13,656 nucleotides of DNA. It comes from Candidatus Methanofilum arcanum (GTDB lineage: Archaea > Halobacteriota > Methanomicrobia > Methanomicrobiales > Methanospirillaceae). A model generated the notes under the pieces. The model was given only the letters and a program-made list of their open reading frames with translations, did no database searches and was not told the DNA's origin. Every line of letters starts with the position of its first letter. Position 1 is the stretch's first letter. Location of the stretch: assembly GCA_031285085.1 (NCBI GenBank), contig JAITWW010000132.1, positions 1 through 13,656 on the forward strand. The letters are read 5' to 3'. Positions 1 through 7,970 of the stretch are shown here, one piece after another. The translations under genes were made by a program, and so were the position numbers.

Positions 1-2259
1 GGAGAAGACAGCGCAGCTCTTTCTTTTGGAGATCAGCATGAAAATGATCTCCTAGTAGGCAATAAGTTCGATCGCGCTCATAATCAAGAAGAAAAAACAA
101 CTCCAACCAGCACACCAGATCCTATTCCTGAAGAGACACAAGAGCTCATTACAACACAAATGGATCCGGCACTCTATGCATCATTTGGAAGTAGTGCAGA
201 GGGAAGTGAAAAAGAAATAGAAGAGGAGGAGACACCAGAAGAAACAATTCCAACAGGAACACCAACCAGCACACCGAATCCTATTCCTGAAGAAACACAA
301 GAGCTCATCATAACGCAAACGGATCCGGAGCTCTATGCATTATTTGGAAGTAGTGCAGAGAGAAGTGAAAAAGAAATAGAAGAGGAGGAGACACAAGAAA
401 CTCCAACAGGAACACCAACCATCACACTGGATCCTATTCCTGAAGAAACACAAGAACTCATCATAACGCAAATGGATCCGGAGCTCTATGCATTATTTGG
501 GAGTAGTGCAGAGAGAAGTGAAAAAGAAATAGAAGAGGAGGAGACACAAGAAGAAGCAACTCCAACCAGAACACCAACCATCACACCGGATCCTATTCCT
601 GAAGAAACACAAGAGCTCACCACAACACAAATGGATCTGGAGCTCTACGCATCACTTACATCGTCATTCTTTGGAACTCCACAGGAGGGTACAGCACCAT
701 TAACCGTGTTATTTACTGATACATCTGATGGTGATGTGAACACATGGATGTGGGATTTTGGAGATAGTATGAGCTCACGTCAAAAAGATCCAATGCATCA
801 GTACAATGATCCTGGATATTATTCGGTAACACTTACCATTTCAGGCCCAAAAGGAACAGATACAATCACACGGGTAGGGTATATTTTCGTGTCAGAACCA
901 AAACTTCAAGAAAGAAACGATGTTTCCTCCCTTGTTTTTGGAAATCCATATGAAAACACCCCTATTTTGGATGAGAAGTTAGATAATACTCATAATCAAG
1001 AAAAAGATGTAGAAGAGAGAGAGAAAGCAATTCAAAGTGTAACATCAACCATCACACCTGAACCAACTCCCCTTCTGGAAGAGACGCCCATCACCACCCA
1101 ACTTGATTCTCTGTTCTATGCATCACCTGAGAGTAGCACAGAAGGAAGTGAAGAAGAACCAGTATCTCCCAGTCAATTGATACCTCCACATGCTGTATTT
1201 ACCGTCGAACCATTCACAGGCATGGTTCCCCTCACCGTAACATTTATTGATATCTCTACTGGTAGCATAAAAGAAAGAGTATGGAGTTTTGGAGATAAAA
1301 CAGAGTCAGGAGAAGCAATAGTAGAGCATACATACAAAAAAGCAGGAAAATATCCAGTCTCCCTCATGGTCACTGGGTATGATGGAACAATGGATCGTAG
1401 TTCTGGTTTCATTACGGTGTTTTCACTTCCAGATCCACCTGTCCCAAAGATCACATGTAGCACAATGGAAGTGTCTAAAATAACATGTGAAGCTATGGTA
1501 TCACCAGAGGCAGGAGATGTAAGCTGGTTATGGGAGTTTGGAGATGGACGGACATCTACAGAACAGAACCCTGTGCATACCTATGAAACACTTGGAACGT
1601 ATATGGTATCAGTTACCGCAATAGATGCCTACGAACAGACTGGCTTTGGTTCAATCGAAGTCAACCTTGAGCTACCACCACTTGATGCAACATTTACCTA
1701 TGAGATCGATTATCAAGATCCAATGACAGTCACATTTATTGGAGATGGAGAGGCAAAGACCTGGAACTGGGAGTTCGGAGATGGAAAAACTGGAACAGGA
1801 CAAAATATAAAACATTCATATAATATGGCAGGAGAGATGAATGTCACACTCACAGTCGCTGATGCAGTTCAAGAGAAGCAACTATCCCAGAAACTTCTCA
1901 TTTACACTCCACCAATCGATGTAGATTTCGCAATTACCCTTATCGATGCGAAAAAACCATTCACTGTTTCATTCCTTGATCGCAGTTATGGTCCAATTGC
2001 GACCTGGCAGTGGTACTTTGGAGATGGAAGGACATCCAAAGAGCAAAATCCAGTACATACATATAATGAAACAGGAGAGTATACAGTACAACTGATCATC
2101 ACATCACAGTATGGTGAGACAAAAACAGAGCAGGTGAGATTTATTATCCCAGAACAGGGAAATGGGAACGCCTCAGATGATAAGCAATCTAATCCTACTA
2201 CACCAGATATAGATCTCGATGATACAAAAGGAAATGCAGTTACAGTCAAGCAGATGTGA
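1..2259 (+). CDS. PKD-repeat cell-surface protein, 5' end outside window
   Basis: The reading frame is open from base 1 (frame 1), so the ATG at 160 is internal and the true N-terminus lies upstream. Visible order: an Asn/Asp-rich linker (bases 19-96), three to four acidic Thr/Pro/Glu repeats of 51-53 residues (about 118-660), PKD domain 1 (about 661-900), a second linker and one degenerate acidic repeat (931-1161), then four consecutive PKD domains (about 1186-1434, 1435-1680, 1681-1914, 1915-2157). Domains show the family core W-x-F/W-FGD (WDFGD, WSFGD, WEFGD twice, WYFGD) followed by HTY or a variant and a G-x-Y-x-V strand. PKD modules are extracellular beta-sandwich folds common in methanogen surface proteins, often in adhesion or S-layer contexts. 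The C-terminus is a short hydrophilic Asn/Asp/Thr tail with no membrane helix or recognisable sorting motif, so any anchor must be N-terminal or non-covalent. No enzymatic domain is visible in this part. Confidence 0.9.
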   Translation, partial: GEDSAALSFGDQHENDLLVGNKFDRAHNQEEKTTPTSTPDPIPEETQELITTQMDPALYASFGSSAEGSEKEIEEEETPEETIPTGTPTSTPNPIPEETQELIITQTDPELYALFGSSAERSEKEIEEEETQETPTGTPTITLDPIPEETQELIITQMDPELYALFGSSAERSEKEIEEEETQEEATPTRTPTITPDPIPEETQELTTTQMDLELYASLTSSFFGTPQEGTAPLTVLFTDTSDGDVNTWMWDFGDSMSSRQKDPMHQYNDPGYYSVTLTISGPKGTDTITRVGYIFVSEPKLQERNDVSSLVFGNPYENTPILDEKLDNTHNQEKDVEEREKAIQSVTSTITPEPTPLLEETPITTQLDSLFYASPESSTEGSEEEPVSPSQLIPPHAVFTVEPFTGMVPLTVTFIDISTGSIKERVWSFGDKTESGEAIVEHTYKKAGKYPVSLMVTGYDGTMDRSSGFITVFSLPDPPVPKITCSTMEVSKITCEAMVSPEAGDVSWLWEFGDGRTSTEQNPVHTYETLGTYMVSVTAIDAYEQTGFGSIEVNLELPPLDATFTYEIDYQDPMTVTFIGDGEAKTWNWEFGDGKTGTGQNIKHSYNMAGEMNVTLTVADAVQEKQLSQKLLIYTPPIDVDFAITLIDAKKPFTVSFLDRSYGPIATWQWYFGDGRTSKEQNPVHTYNETGEYTVQLIITSQYGETKTEQVRFIIPEQGNGNASDDKQSNPTTPDIDLDDTKGNAVTVKQM
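19..96 (+). repeat. Linker repeat, copy 1 (26 codons)
   Basis: Codons 19-96 and 931-1008 encode matching 26-residue linkers sharing the pattern SFG/VFG, EN, L, K, D, then HNQE near the end. In both places the linker directly precedes acidic repeats, so a larger module (linker, acidic repeat, PKD) appears to have been duplicated. Confidence 0.7.
118..660 (+). repeat. In-frame acidic coding repeats (51-53 codons), about 3.5 copies
   Basis: Copies begin at the codon for D/N of the motif D/N-PIPEETQEL at 118, 277, 430 and 589, giving periods of 159, 153 and 159 bp, all multiples of three. Each unit carries PIPEETQEL, then TQ-x-DPELYA, FGSSAE, EKEIEEEET and a Thr/Pro-rich spacer. The last copy breaks off after the ELYA motif and runs into PKD domain 1. 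Near-identity at the DNA level indicates recent tandem amplification or homogenisation. Confidence 0.9.
931..1161 (+). repeat. Linker repeat copy 2 plus degenerate acidic repeat
   Basis: Bases 931-1008 match the linker at 19-96. From about 1057 the protein reads TPEPTPLLEET, then ITTQLDSLFYAS, SS-EGSEEE, a diverged version of the acidic unit amplified at 118-660. This single degenerate unit sits between PKD domains 1 and 2. Confidence 0.7.
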
Positions 2260-2301
2260 AATAACACTGATCAGATCATTCAGATACATGACAACAATCT
2301 C

Positions 2302-2311
2302 ATAAAAAATA
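2302..2311 (+). promoter_or_regulatory. Candidate TATA box for pyrDK
   Basis: An ATAAAAAATA stretch lies 30-40 nt upstream of the pyrD ATG in the 82-nt gap after the PKD gene. This fits an archaeal promoter with a short leader. A palindrome TGATC-A-GATCA at 2268-2278 lies further upstream. Confidence 0.4.
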
Positions 2312-2341
2312 TGGAAAAAGGAAATAAAAGAGTTAAAATGC

Positions 2342-3295
2342 ATGCATCCCACACAATATAATTTGCCTACAGATTCAAACACATCACATTTTTTCCTGCA
2401 AAGGCCTTCCAATCTCGTGATCGGAGGGGTTCCACTTCGAAACCATCTCATTCTTGCCGCTGGAGTGCTTGGAACATGTGGTTCATCTCTTGCACGCATA
2501 TTACGCCTTGGAGCGGGTGGGGTGGTAACAAAATCAATCGGTCCAGAGCCAAGAGAGGGACATGCAGGTCCGTGTTTTTATCAGATGGAAGGAGGAGTTC
2601 TCAATGCGATGGGGCTTCCAAATCCATCCAAGGAGTTTGTGCAAGAACTCAAAGATTTAACAGGAGAACCCGTAATCATCAGTATCTTTGGTGGTAATCC
2701 AGGTGAGTTTGCAGAGGTTGCCTCCTGGTTTTTGGATAGAGCCTGTGCATTTGAACTCAATGTCAGTTGCCCCCATGCAGAAGGATATGGAGCACAGATT
2801 GGGTCAAATCCTGAGCTTGTACATGCATGTACGCGAGCAGTTGCAGCACTTGGAAAACCGGTATGGGTAAAGCTGACACCAAATGTAACAGATATCTGTG
2901 CAATTGGTCTAGCCGCAGAACAGGGAGGAGCAGCTGCACTTGTCGCAATCAATACCGTAAAAGCGCTTCGTATCTCAATACCTCTTCAAAGGCCAGTGCT
3001 TGGACATGGCATCGGCGGGCTTTCAGGTCCTGCTATCTTTCCTATCGCACTTCGTTGTGTGTTTGAACTACATGCAGCTTGTTCCATACCAATTATTGGA
3101 TGTGGAGGTATATCATCTGCTGATGACGTGCGTGAGATGATGCTTGCTGGTGCATCCGCAGTGGAGATTGGAAGTGCAGTTCTTGAATCTGTGACTATTT
3201 TTAACGATATTGTATCAGAGCTGTATGTCTCAGAAGAGAATGATCCCGATATGGGGATAGATGCTGCTCTTATCGTTGGAGGTGCTCATGTCTAA
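2342..3295 (+). CDS. pyrD: Dihydroorotate dehydrogenase, class 1B catalytic subunit
   Basis: Flavoenzyme of de novo pyrimidine synthesis that oxidises dihydroorotate to orotate on FMN; class 1B enzymes pass electrons to PyrK and NAD+. The 317-residue protein has a TIM-barrel pattern: TKS at 63-65, NAMGLPN at 88-94, the active-site motif NVSCPH with catalytic Cys143 (Cys is the class 1 base), VKLTPN with Lys177, INT at 203-205, GGLSGPAI at 225-232 for phosphate binding, and GCGGI at 253-257. The ATG at 2342 overlaps an out-of-frame ATG at 2338 that stops after seven codons. The first 25 residues precede the usual family start, and an in-frame GTG at 2417 is an alternative. The stop overlaps pyrK by 8 nt, so the two subunits are translationally coupled. 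A Cys base plus an adjacent PyrK strongly support class 1B. Confidence 0.93.
   Translation: MHPTQYNLPTDSNTSHFFLQRPSNLVIGGVPLRNHLILAAGVLGTCGSSLARILRLGAGGVVTKSIGPEPREGHAGPCFYQMEGGVLNAMGLPNPSKEFVQELKDLTGEPVIISIFGGNPGEFAEVASWFLDRACAFELNVSCPHAEGYGAQIGSNPELVHACTRAVAALGKPVWVKLTPNVTDICAIGLAAEQGGAAALVAINTVKALRISIPLQRPVLGHGIGGLSGPAIFPIALRCVFELHAACSIPIIGCGGISSADDVREMMLAGASAVEIGSAVLESVTIFNDIVSELYVSEENDPDMGIDAALIVGGAHV
3278..3284 (+). promoter_or_regulatory. Strong Shine-Dalgarno deciding the pyrK start
   Basis: GGAGGTG, a close match to the archaeal anti-SD complement, ends three bases before the ATG at 3288. It supports this start over the codon at 3261, and it lies inside the pyrD 3' end. Confidence 0.75.
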
Positions 3296-4055
3296 ACTTC
3301 TCTCTGATATCGTCACAATACAGGAAGTAAAACAAGAGACGCCATCAGTCACAACACTTATTTTTAATCATCGATACGCGGCAAAGCCAGGCCAGTTTGT
3401 GATGGTATGGATCCCTGGCATAGATGAAGTTCCCATGGCTCTCTCTGCACCAGATGCGATCTCTGTACAAGCCATTGGAGACGCAACCATGGCTCTTTCC
3501 AGTATGAAAGTCGGGGAAAAGATTGGAATTCGAGGACCATTTGGAAATGGTTTTTCTCTTGCAAAAAGAGTTCTCTGTGTTGGTGGAGGGGTAGGACTTG
3601 CCCCACTTCGAATGATCGCATCAAATTGTGATGAAGCCCTATACTTGATTGGAGGAAGGGATCAAAGTGAGCTGCTCTATTTGAATGAGCTTATGAGTAA
3701 TCCAGCAGTTACCATCAAAGCAGCGACAGATAATGGAACATATGGGCACCATGGATTTGTAACCGAACTCATCGCCTTATCAGATCCAGATTCATTTGAT
3801 GCTATCTGTGTATGTGGACCAGAGATGATGATGAAAAATGCATACCTTGCCTTTGAAGCATGTGGAGTTGTAAACAGAGTTCAGTTCAGCATACATCGAT
3901 ATATGAAATGTGGGGCAGGGGTCTGCGGTTCGTGTTGCATGGATCCCCATGGGTATCGGGTATGCACTGATGGTCCTGTGTTTTATGCGTATGAGCTTGG
4001 GGATGAGTTTGGAGAGTATCATCGTGACGCCGCTGGAAGGCGGGTAAAGGGATAA
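3288..4055 (+). CDS. pyrK: Dihydroorotate dehydrogenase electron transfer subunit PyrK
   Basis: FAD and [2Fe-2S] subunit that carries electrons from PyrD-FMN to NAD+. With the ATG at 3288 the protein has 255 residues. Features in order: an N-terminal beta-barrel FAD domain with PMALSAP (about 49-55) and GPFGNGF (about 83-89); a nucleotide-binding domain with GGGVGLAPLR (99-108) and CGPEMM (176-181); and a C-terminal iron-sulphur motif with Cys at 208, 213, 216 and 226 (C-x4-C-x2-C-x9-C, an extra Cys at 217), followed by DGPVF. Order and spacing match PyrK of the ferredoxin-NADP reductase superfamily. The start is chosen for its GGAGGTG site and the 8-nt overlap with pyrD. An upstream in-frame codon at 3261 would add nine residues but lacks a ribosome site. 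Confidence 0.93.
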   Translation: MSKLLSDIVTIQEVKQETPSVTTLIFNHRYAAKPGQFVMVWIPGIDEVPMALSAPDAISVQAIGDATMALSSMKVGEKIGIRGPFGNGFSLAKRVLCVGGGVGLAPLRMIASNCDEALYLIGGRDQSELLYLNELMSNPAVTIKAATDNGTYGHHGFVTELIALSDPDSFDAICVCGPEMMMKNAYLAFEACGVVNRVQFSIHRYMKCGAGVCGSCCMDPHGYRVCTDGPVFYAYELGDEFGEYHRDAAGRRVKG

Positions 4056-4073
4056 GGGAAAAGAGAATGGGAG

Positions 4074-4250
4074 TTACCAAGACTCATCCATCACTTCGAG
4101 CTTTGTCACCCATCCCACCCATCCTGATTCCTCAGTAATAAGAGGGTGTATTGGATGAAGATTTGCTGTTATCCCTAAAAGTGGTTTTTTGAGCGAACAT
4201 TTGCTTGGATGATTATGGAGATCCAACTCGTTTTCAGTAGTATCAGCATC
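4074..4250 (-). other. Open minus-strand frame between pyrK and the permease; possible gene remnant
   Basis: On the minus strand a frame is open from a TAA at 4251-4253 to a stop at 4074-4076, with protein-like content (PLLGITANLHPIHPLITEES, then GWVGWVTKLEVMDESW before the stop). It has no ATG; a TTG at 4226 is the only plausible start. It covers the whole 153-nt gap and touches the permease 5' end. It may be the tail of a decayed gene or chance. On the plus strand the same gap encodes only a 23-codon ATG frame (4065-4136). Confidence 0.2.
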
Positions 4251-5129
4251 TTATTCATACTGATAGCAATTGGCTTTTTTGCATTTCATATGGGAGGCAT
4301 AAAGCGGGAATGGATTCCAGTACTATCCTCCATCGTCCTCAATATCACCCTGCCATGCCTTATTCTCATGAGTATGCAAGTGCCTCTCTCTGCTGAGAGA
4401 ATGAGTGATACGATAGCGATATTCTTGATTGAGGCAGTTATCTATGCGGTATCATGTCTCATTGCAGTTGTATTACCCTATCTACTCCATATTCCACGTG
4501 AAAACTGTGGCGTCCATCGCTATATGGTGCTGTTTTCAAACCTTGGGTTTATGGGGTATCCAATATGCGCCGCATTGTATGGCGCTGAGTCTGCATTTTA
4601 TGTAACACTTGTGAATATTCCATTTGGCTTGCTTGCATTCTCTTTAGGGGTATATTTGATCAAAAAAGGGAGTGGAACAGTTTCTTTTCGAGATATAATG
4701 AGCCCAGGACTCACTGCATCACTTGTTGGACTCTGTTTCTTCCTTACCGGAGTCGTGATACCCTATCCTATCAGCACTGCATTTGATACGCTTGGATCGG
4801 TGACCTCACCACTTGCAATGGTTGTCATTGGAGCAATGATCGCATCAATGTCAGTTTCATCAGCATTTCGTGATAGCAAGATGTATGTGATCTCTGCAGT
4901 ACGACTCCTGGTGATCCCCTGTACTGTGTTTTTCATCCTGCGTCCATTTATATCAGACCCTCTTCTACTTGGGGTTCCTGTGTTGCTGAGTGCGATGCCT
5001 GTTGCCGCAAATACCGTCTTTATGGCTCAGGAGTACGGAGGTGATGTGGAAGCAGCATCAAAAGGCGTATTTCTCTCAACAATTCTCTGTCTCATCACCC
5101 TGCCGATTCTTGGATATATGTTGTTGTAA
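4209..5129 (+). CDS. AEC (auxin efflux carrier) family permease
   Basis: Integral membrane transporter of the AEC family within the bile/arsenite/riboflavin transporter superfamily. In prokaryotes this family often exports small organic anions, but the substrate here cannot be read from sequence. The 306-residue protein has about ten hydrophobic segments in two halves. Family signatures are NITLPCLIL near residue 45 (first half), SNLGFMGYPI (about 110-119), NIPFGLLAFSLGVYL (about 135-149) and, in the second half, MPVAANTVFMAQEYGGD (about 263-279) followed by AASKGVFLSTILCLITLPI. Length is normal. The start is uncertain: ATG 4209 and ATG 4215 are two codons apart, and GGATGATT could serve the second. 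The gene stands apart from pyrK (153-nt gap) and converges on nadM, so it is probably its own transcript. Confidence 0.85.
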   Translation: MIMEIQLVFSSISILFILIAIGFFAFHMGGIKREWIPVLSSIVLNITLPCLILMSMQVPLSAERMSDTIAIFLIEAVIYAVSCLIAVVLPYLLHIPRENCGVHRYMVLFSNLGFMGYPICAALYGAESAFYVTLVNIPFGLLAFSLGVYLIKKGSGTVSFRDIMSPGLTASLVGLCFFLTGVVIPYPISTAFDTLGSVTSPLAMVVIGAMIASMSVSSAFRDSKMYVISAVRLLVIPCTVFFILRPFISDPLLLGVPVLLSAMPVAANTVFMAQEYGGDVEAASKGVFLSTILCLITLPILGYMLL

Positions 5130-5161
5130 TGAAAAAGCAGAGGTACAAGAGAGCAAAAAAA

Positions 5162-5758
5162 CTAGGAATGGTGCATATTTGCACGTTCAGATATGTCTAC
5201 ATCATCAAGCATCAGATCTTGAAGACGTGAAACTCCATCAACCTCTTTGATAACCTGAACAACCTCATAGGGAACAAGATCTTCCCAGGAACCATTTGTA
5301 CAGATGCGCCTTCGAATCTCAGTTCCACTCAGCGAGTCTCGCTCATGCATAATTGGTGAGCAGATATCCACACCAGCTTCGAAAAACAGCCGCGTGACAA
5401 GAGCATTGCTAGAATACACCTGATCAAAAGGAGGAGTCATCGCACGAATATGAGAGACCCACAGAGCATTTCTCTGAAGATCCTCAATAGGAATGACATA
5501 CCACATCTTGTGGATATTACTTGCCACAAGGGTGCGAGTAATCATCAGAACACGCTCACCCGCAGTGAAAGGATCAACTTGGGTATGACTCTTTTGGGCG
5601 CTGCCAATGCCAATAATAATCTCATCAGCCTGCTCGCACAACATGTTAATGACCATTACATGACCATTATGAAGAGGTTGAAATCGGCCAATGTAAAACG
5701 CCCGTTTAACAGATGTACCGTGTATACCTTGTAGTTTTTCAGATGTATATTGATTCAT
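5162..5758 (-). CDS. nadM: Nicotinamide-nucleotide adenylyltransferase, archaeal NadM type
   Basis: Joins NMN and ATP to give NAD+ and pyrophosphate, the last step of NAD synthesis and salvage. The 198-residue protein is a single nucleotidyltransferase Rossmann domain with the archaeal pattern YIGRFQPLHNGH (22-33; the ATP-phosphate-binding HxGH is 30-33), IIGIGSAQKSHT (48-59), PFTAGER (63-69) and SGTEIRRRI (144-152, the ISxTxxR-type motif). It has 17 extra residues before the usual start near residue 18 and a short acidic tail; archaeal enzymes are often about 170-180 residues. The only ATG before the core is at 5758. An AGAGAT stretch just upstream is a weak ribosome site. The gene converges on the AEC permease with a 32-nt gap and diverges from the membrane protein at 5816. 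Confidence 0.92.
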   Translation of the reverse strand: MNQYTSEKLQGIHGTSVKRAFYIGRFQPLHNGHVMVINMLCEQADEIIIGIGSAQKSHTQVDPFTAGERVLMITRTLVASNIHKMWYVIPIEDLQRNALWVSHIRAMTPPFDQVYSSNALVTRLFFEAGVDICSPIMHERDSLSGTEIRRRICTNGSWEDLVPYEVVQVIKEVDGVSRLQDLMLDDVDISERANMHHS

Positions 5759-5815
5759 AGATCTCTTTTTTGTATCAGTAGCTATCTATTACTGCAGTCA
5801 CAAATAATACTTTTT

Positions 5816-6175
5816 ATGATTCATTACTTCTTTTACATTGCCTTATTTGGGCTCATCGTAGTCATCATACTGTGGCTACGAGACTGTCGAATCTACCTCA
5901 GAACCTCTTTTCTTGGATATCGAAAAGCAGCAATGTATGGAATTGGATGTACTGCGCTCTCAATATGGGGGGCAGGCATGGTATATCTGTACCCAAACTA
6001 TGATATCTTGGGCCTTGCATGTGTTTTAATCGGGCTTTATATACAAGGAAAAGTAGAACGTGAGAGCGCATTTACAAACCAAAGTAGTTGGGAACGATTC
6101 TCAGGAAAAACACCAAGAAGCTCAAATCCCCTCAAAAAAGAGTTAGATACACTGAAAAAAAAGGATAAAAAATAA
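5816..6175 (+). CDS. Uncharacterised three-helix membrane protein
   Basis: Not recognised. From the ATG at 5816 it has 119 residues: helix 1 (about 1-20, very hydrophobic), a basic stretch with DCRIYLR and GYRKAA (25-40), helix 2 (about 40-60, GIGCTALSIWGAGMVYLY), helix 3 (about 64-80, ILGLACVLIGLYI), then a charged Ser/Lys-rich cytoplasmic tail ending in poly-Lys. The frame extends to an ATG at 5750, but that start would overlap nadM and runs through its promoter region, so 5816 is preferred. The AAATAATA sequence at about 5802 could be its TATA box. It ends 20 nt before hisS, so the two genes are probably co-transcribed. No functional motif is visible. Confidence 0.7.
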   Translation: MIHYFFYIALFGLIVVIILWLRDCRIYLRTSFLGYRKAAMYGIGCTALSIWGAGMVYLYPNYDILGLACVLIGLYIQGKVERESAFTNQSSWERFSGKTPRSSNPLKKELDTLKKKDKK

Positions 6176-6195
6176 CCAGAACAATAGGAACACGA

Positions 6196-7479
6196 ATGTC
6201 CACAAAAATACTCACAAAACCACGTGGAACACGAGATATGCTTCCTGATGAAATGGAAGCACGCCGTGAGATTGAGACGCGCCTTCGAGAGTGTGCGAGA
6301 ACATTTGGATATCGGGAAGTCGCAACTCCTGCCTTTGAAGAGACAGAACTCTTTACTATTCGATCAGGTGAAGGCATTATCTCTGAGATGTACGCATTTG
6401 AAGACAAAGGCAATAGATCGATCTCTTTACGTCCAGAGCTTACCGCGCCCGTGCTTCGCATGTATGTAAATGAGGGTAGATCTCTTGTAAAACCAGTCAA
6501 ATGGTGCTATTTTGGAGACTGCTTCAGATACGAACGACCACAGAAAGGAAGATATCGCCAGTTCTGGCAGTTCGGTGCAGAGTTAATCGATGCAGACTCT
6601 GCACTTGCTGATGCCGAGATTATCATGCTTGCATATGAGCTGCTCAAAGCAGCAGGTGTTACCTTCACCCTCAAGATCGGAGATCTGGCATGCATGCGTA
6701 CGCTTCTCTCAGAGACATCAGCTGAGGTACAGGCCGCAGTACGACAGGCACTTGACAAGCGTGACTCAGATAAGGCTGCAATGCTCCTTACCGAGAACGG
6801 GCATGAGCATCTTGTAAAACCCCTCCTTGCTCTGACCAAAGCAACGACACTTCCGGAGATATTCGCAATTATTGGCGATATTCCACAGCGAGAACGTATT
6901 GAAGAGATGTGTCAGATCCTTGATGCCGCAGGGGTAGCATATGAACTCTCTCCTGCAATTGCACGCGGATTAGACTACTATGTTGGGGTTGTCTTTGAAG
7001 CATTTGCAGAAGGGCTTGGGGCAGAGAATCAGATCATGGGTGGTGGAGCATACCGTCTTGCTCATCTCTTTGGAGGAGAGGATACGCCATCTGTTGGATT
7101 TGCAATTGGATTTGATCGAATAATGGTTGCATTATCAAACACCCAGATTATAACCCCTCGTCCACAGATATCAATTATCTATCTTCCACAAACACGTGAT
7201 GCAGCAGTGCGTACAGCAGCAATGCTTCGCATGCTTGGAATATGTGTGGATCTGGATCTGACTGGCAGATCATTTTCAGCTCAGATGAAAAATGCAGGAA
7301 AAATAGCAGATGCAGCTATTATTATTGGAAAGAAAGAGGTGGAGGAGGATATAGTAACAGTAAAAAATTTGAAAACTGGAGATCAGGTGCAGTGGTCTCT
7401 TTCTGCCCTTCCTGAACAAATTATTGAGTTTTTAAAACATAATGAGTGCAAGAAACAAAATATAAAGTCATTACAATGA
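6196..7479 (+). CDS. hisS: Histidyl-tRNA synthetase
   Basis: Class II aminoacyl-tRNA synthetase charging tRNA-His in the cytoplasm. The 427-residue length is typical. Features: the N-terminal K-P-RGTRDMLP motif (8-17), motif 1 region EVATPAFE (41-48), RPELTAP (79-85), motif 2 FRYERPQKGRYRQFWQ (110-125, ATP-binding Arg111), the histidine-specific RGLDYYVG (257-264), GGGAYRLAHLFGG (282-294) and motif 3 GFAIGFDRIM (301-310, Arg308). The C-terminal anticodon-binding domain is about 323-415. The ATG at 6196 places the family N-terminus correctly; GGAA seven bases upstream is only a weak ribosome site. It follows a small membrane-protein gene by 20 nt and ends one base from the convergent tfx stop. 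Confidence 0.96.
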   Translation: MSTKILTKPRGTRDMLPDEMEARREIETRLRECARTFGYREVATPAFEETELFTIRSGEGIISEMYAFEDKGNRSISLRPELTAPVLRMYVNEGRSLVKPVKWCYFGDCFRYERPQKGRYRQFWQFGAELIDADSALADAEIIMLAYELLKAAGVTFTLKIGDLACMRTLLSETSAEVQAAVRQALDKRDSDKAAMLLTENGHEHLVKPLLALTKATTLPEIFAIIGDIPQRERIEEMCQILDAAGVAYELSPAIARGLDYYVGVVFEAFAEGLGAENQIMGGGAYRLAHLFGGEDTPSVGFAIGFDRIMVALSNTQIITPRPQISIIYLPQTRDAAVRTAAMLRMLGICVDLDLTGRSFSAQMKNAGKIADAAIIIGKKEVEEDIVTVKNLKTGDQVQWSLSALPEQIIEFLKHNECKKQNIKSLQ

Positions 7480-7480
7480 T

Positions 7481-7885
7481 TTATTCGAAATAAAGATCCC
7501 CATTATCTTTTATATATACTTCAATATCTGCTCGGAGTTTACGACCACGAAACGAATCAGGAACCTGTTCTTTTATGCGGTCACAGACCTCTAGGGTATT
7601 ATAAATAACCTTAATATTCATTTTTCCAGCTTCATCAAAGATATTTTCAGCAGCTGCGATGAGATCAGTACCACGTTCGATTGAACAGAGATGCCTGGCA
7701 TCGAGGGTATGAATAAACTCAATCGTCTCTCGAGCTCGCTTTACATTTTCATATGCAGACTTCTCAATAGTGCACACATTTGCTTTTGATGTCTGAATCA
7801 GCTCAGCAATCTGCTGTTGAGTGTATCCTGCTTTACGATATCGCAAAACTTCTTTTTGACGATCAGTAAGGAGACCATATTTCAT
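7481..7885 (-). CDS. tfx: Tfx-family DNA-binding transcription factor
   Basis: Small archaeal regulator with an N-terminal helix-turn-helix and a conserved C-terminal domain. In Methanothermobacter, Tfx binds downstream of the fmdECB promoter and is thought to activate molybdenum formylmethanofuran dehydrogenase genes; the target here is unknown because no fmd/fwd gene is in view. The 134-residue protein opens with LTDRQKEVLRYRKAGYTQQQ, IAELIQTSKANV and IEKSA, the HTH at about 5-50 resembling sigma-70 region 4, followed by ENVKRARETI and the Tfx C-terminal region (about 65-134, including GTDLIAAAENIF and NTLEVCDRI). Length and start match the family. The gene lies downstream of the presenilin-like protease on the same strand but about 200 bp away, behind a T-run terminator and with its own promoter. 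Confidence 0.9.
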   Translation of the reverse strand: MKYGLLTDRQKEVLRYRKAGYTQQQIAELIQTSKANVCTIEKSAYENVKRARETIEFIHTLDARHLCSIERGTDLIAAAENIFDEAGKMNIKVIYNTLEVCDRIKEQVPDSFRGRKLRADIEVYIKDNGDLYFE

Positions 7886-7902
7886 ATATATTGATTAGCA
7901 TT

Positions 7903-7913
7903 CAAAAATATAA
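7903..7913 (-). promoter_or_regulatory. Candidate TATA box for tfx
   Basis: On the minus strand TTTATATTTTT lies about 18-28 nt before the tfx ATG at 7885. With the usual TATA-to-start distance of about 25 nt, transcription would begin at or next to the ATG, giving a leaderless or near-leaderless mRNA; no Shine-Dalgarno is visible. Confidence 0.5.
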
Positions 7914-7970
7914 ACGTTATTGATTAGTCATATGGATAATACAAATACTCACTTATTTATTCAATGACAT

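Noticed and set aside
2173..2499. Minus-strand frame of 108 codons spanning the PKD-pyrD gap
   Set aside because: Overlaps the ends of two well-supported genes and has no family signal; it is explained by the low stop density opposite these genes.
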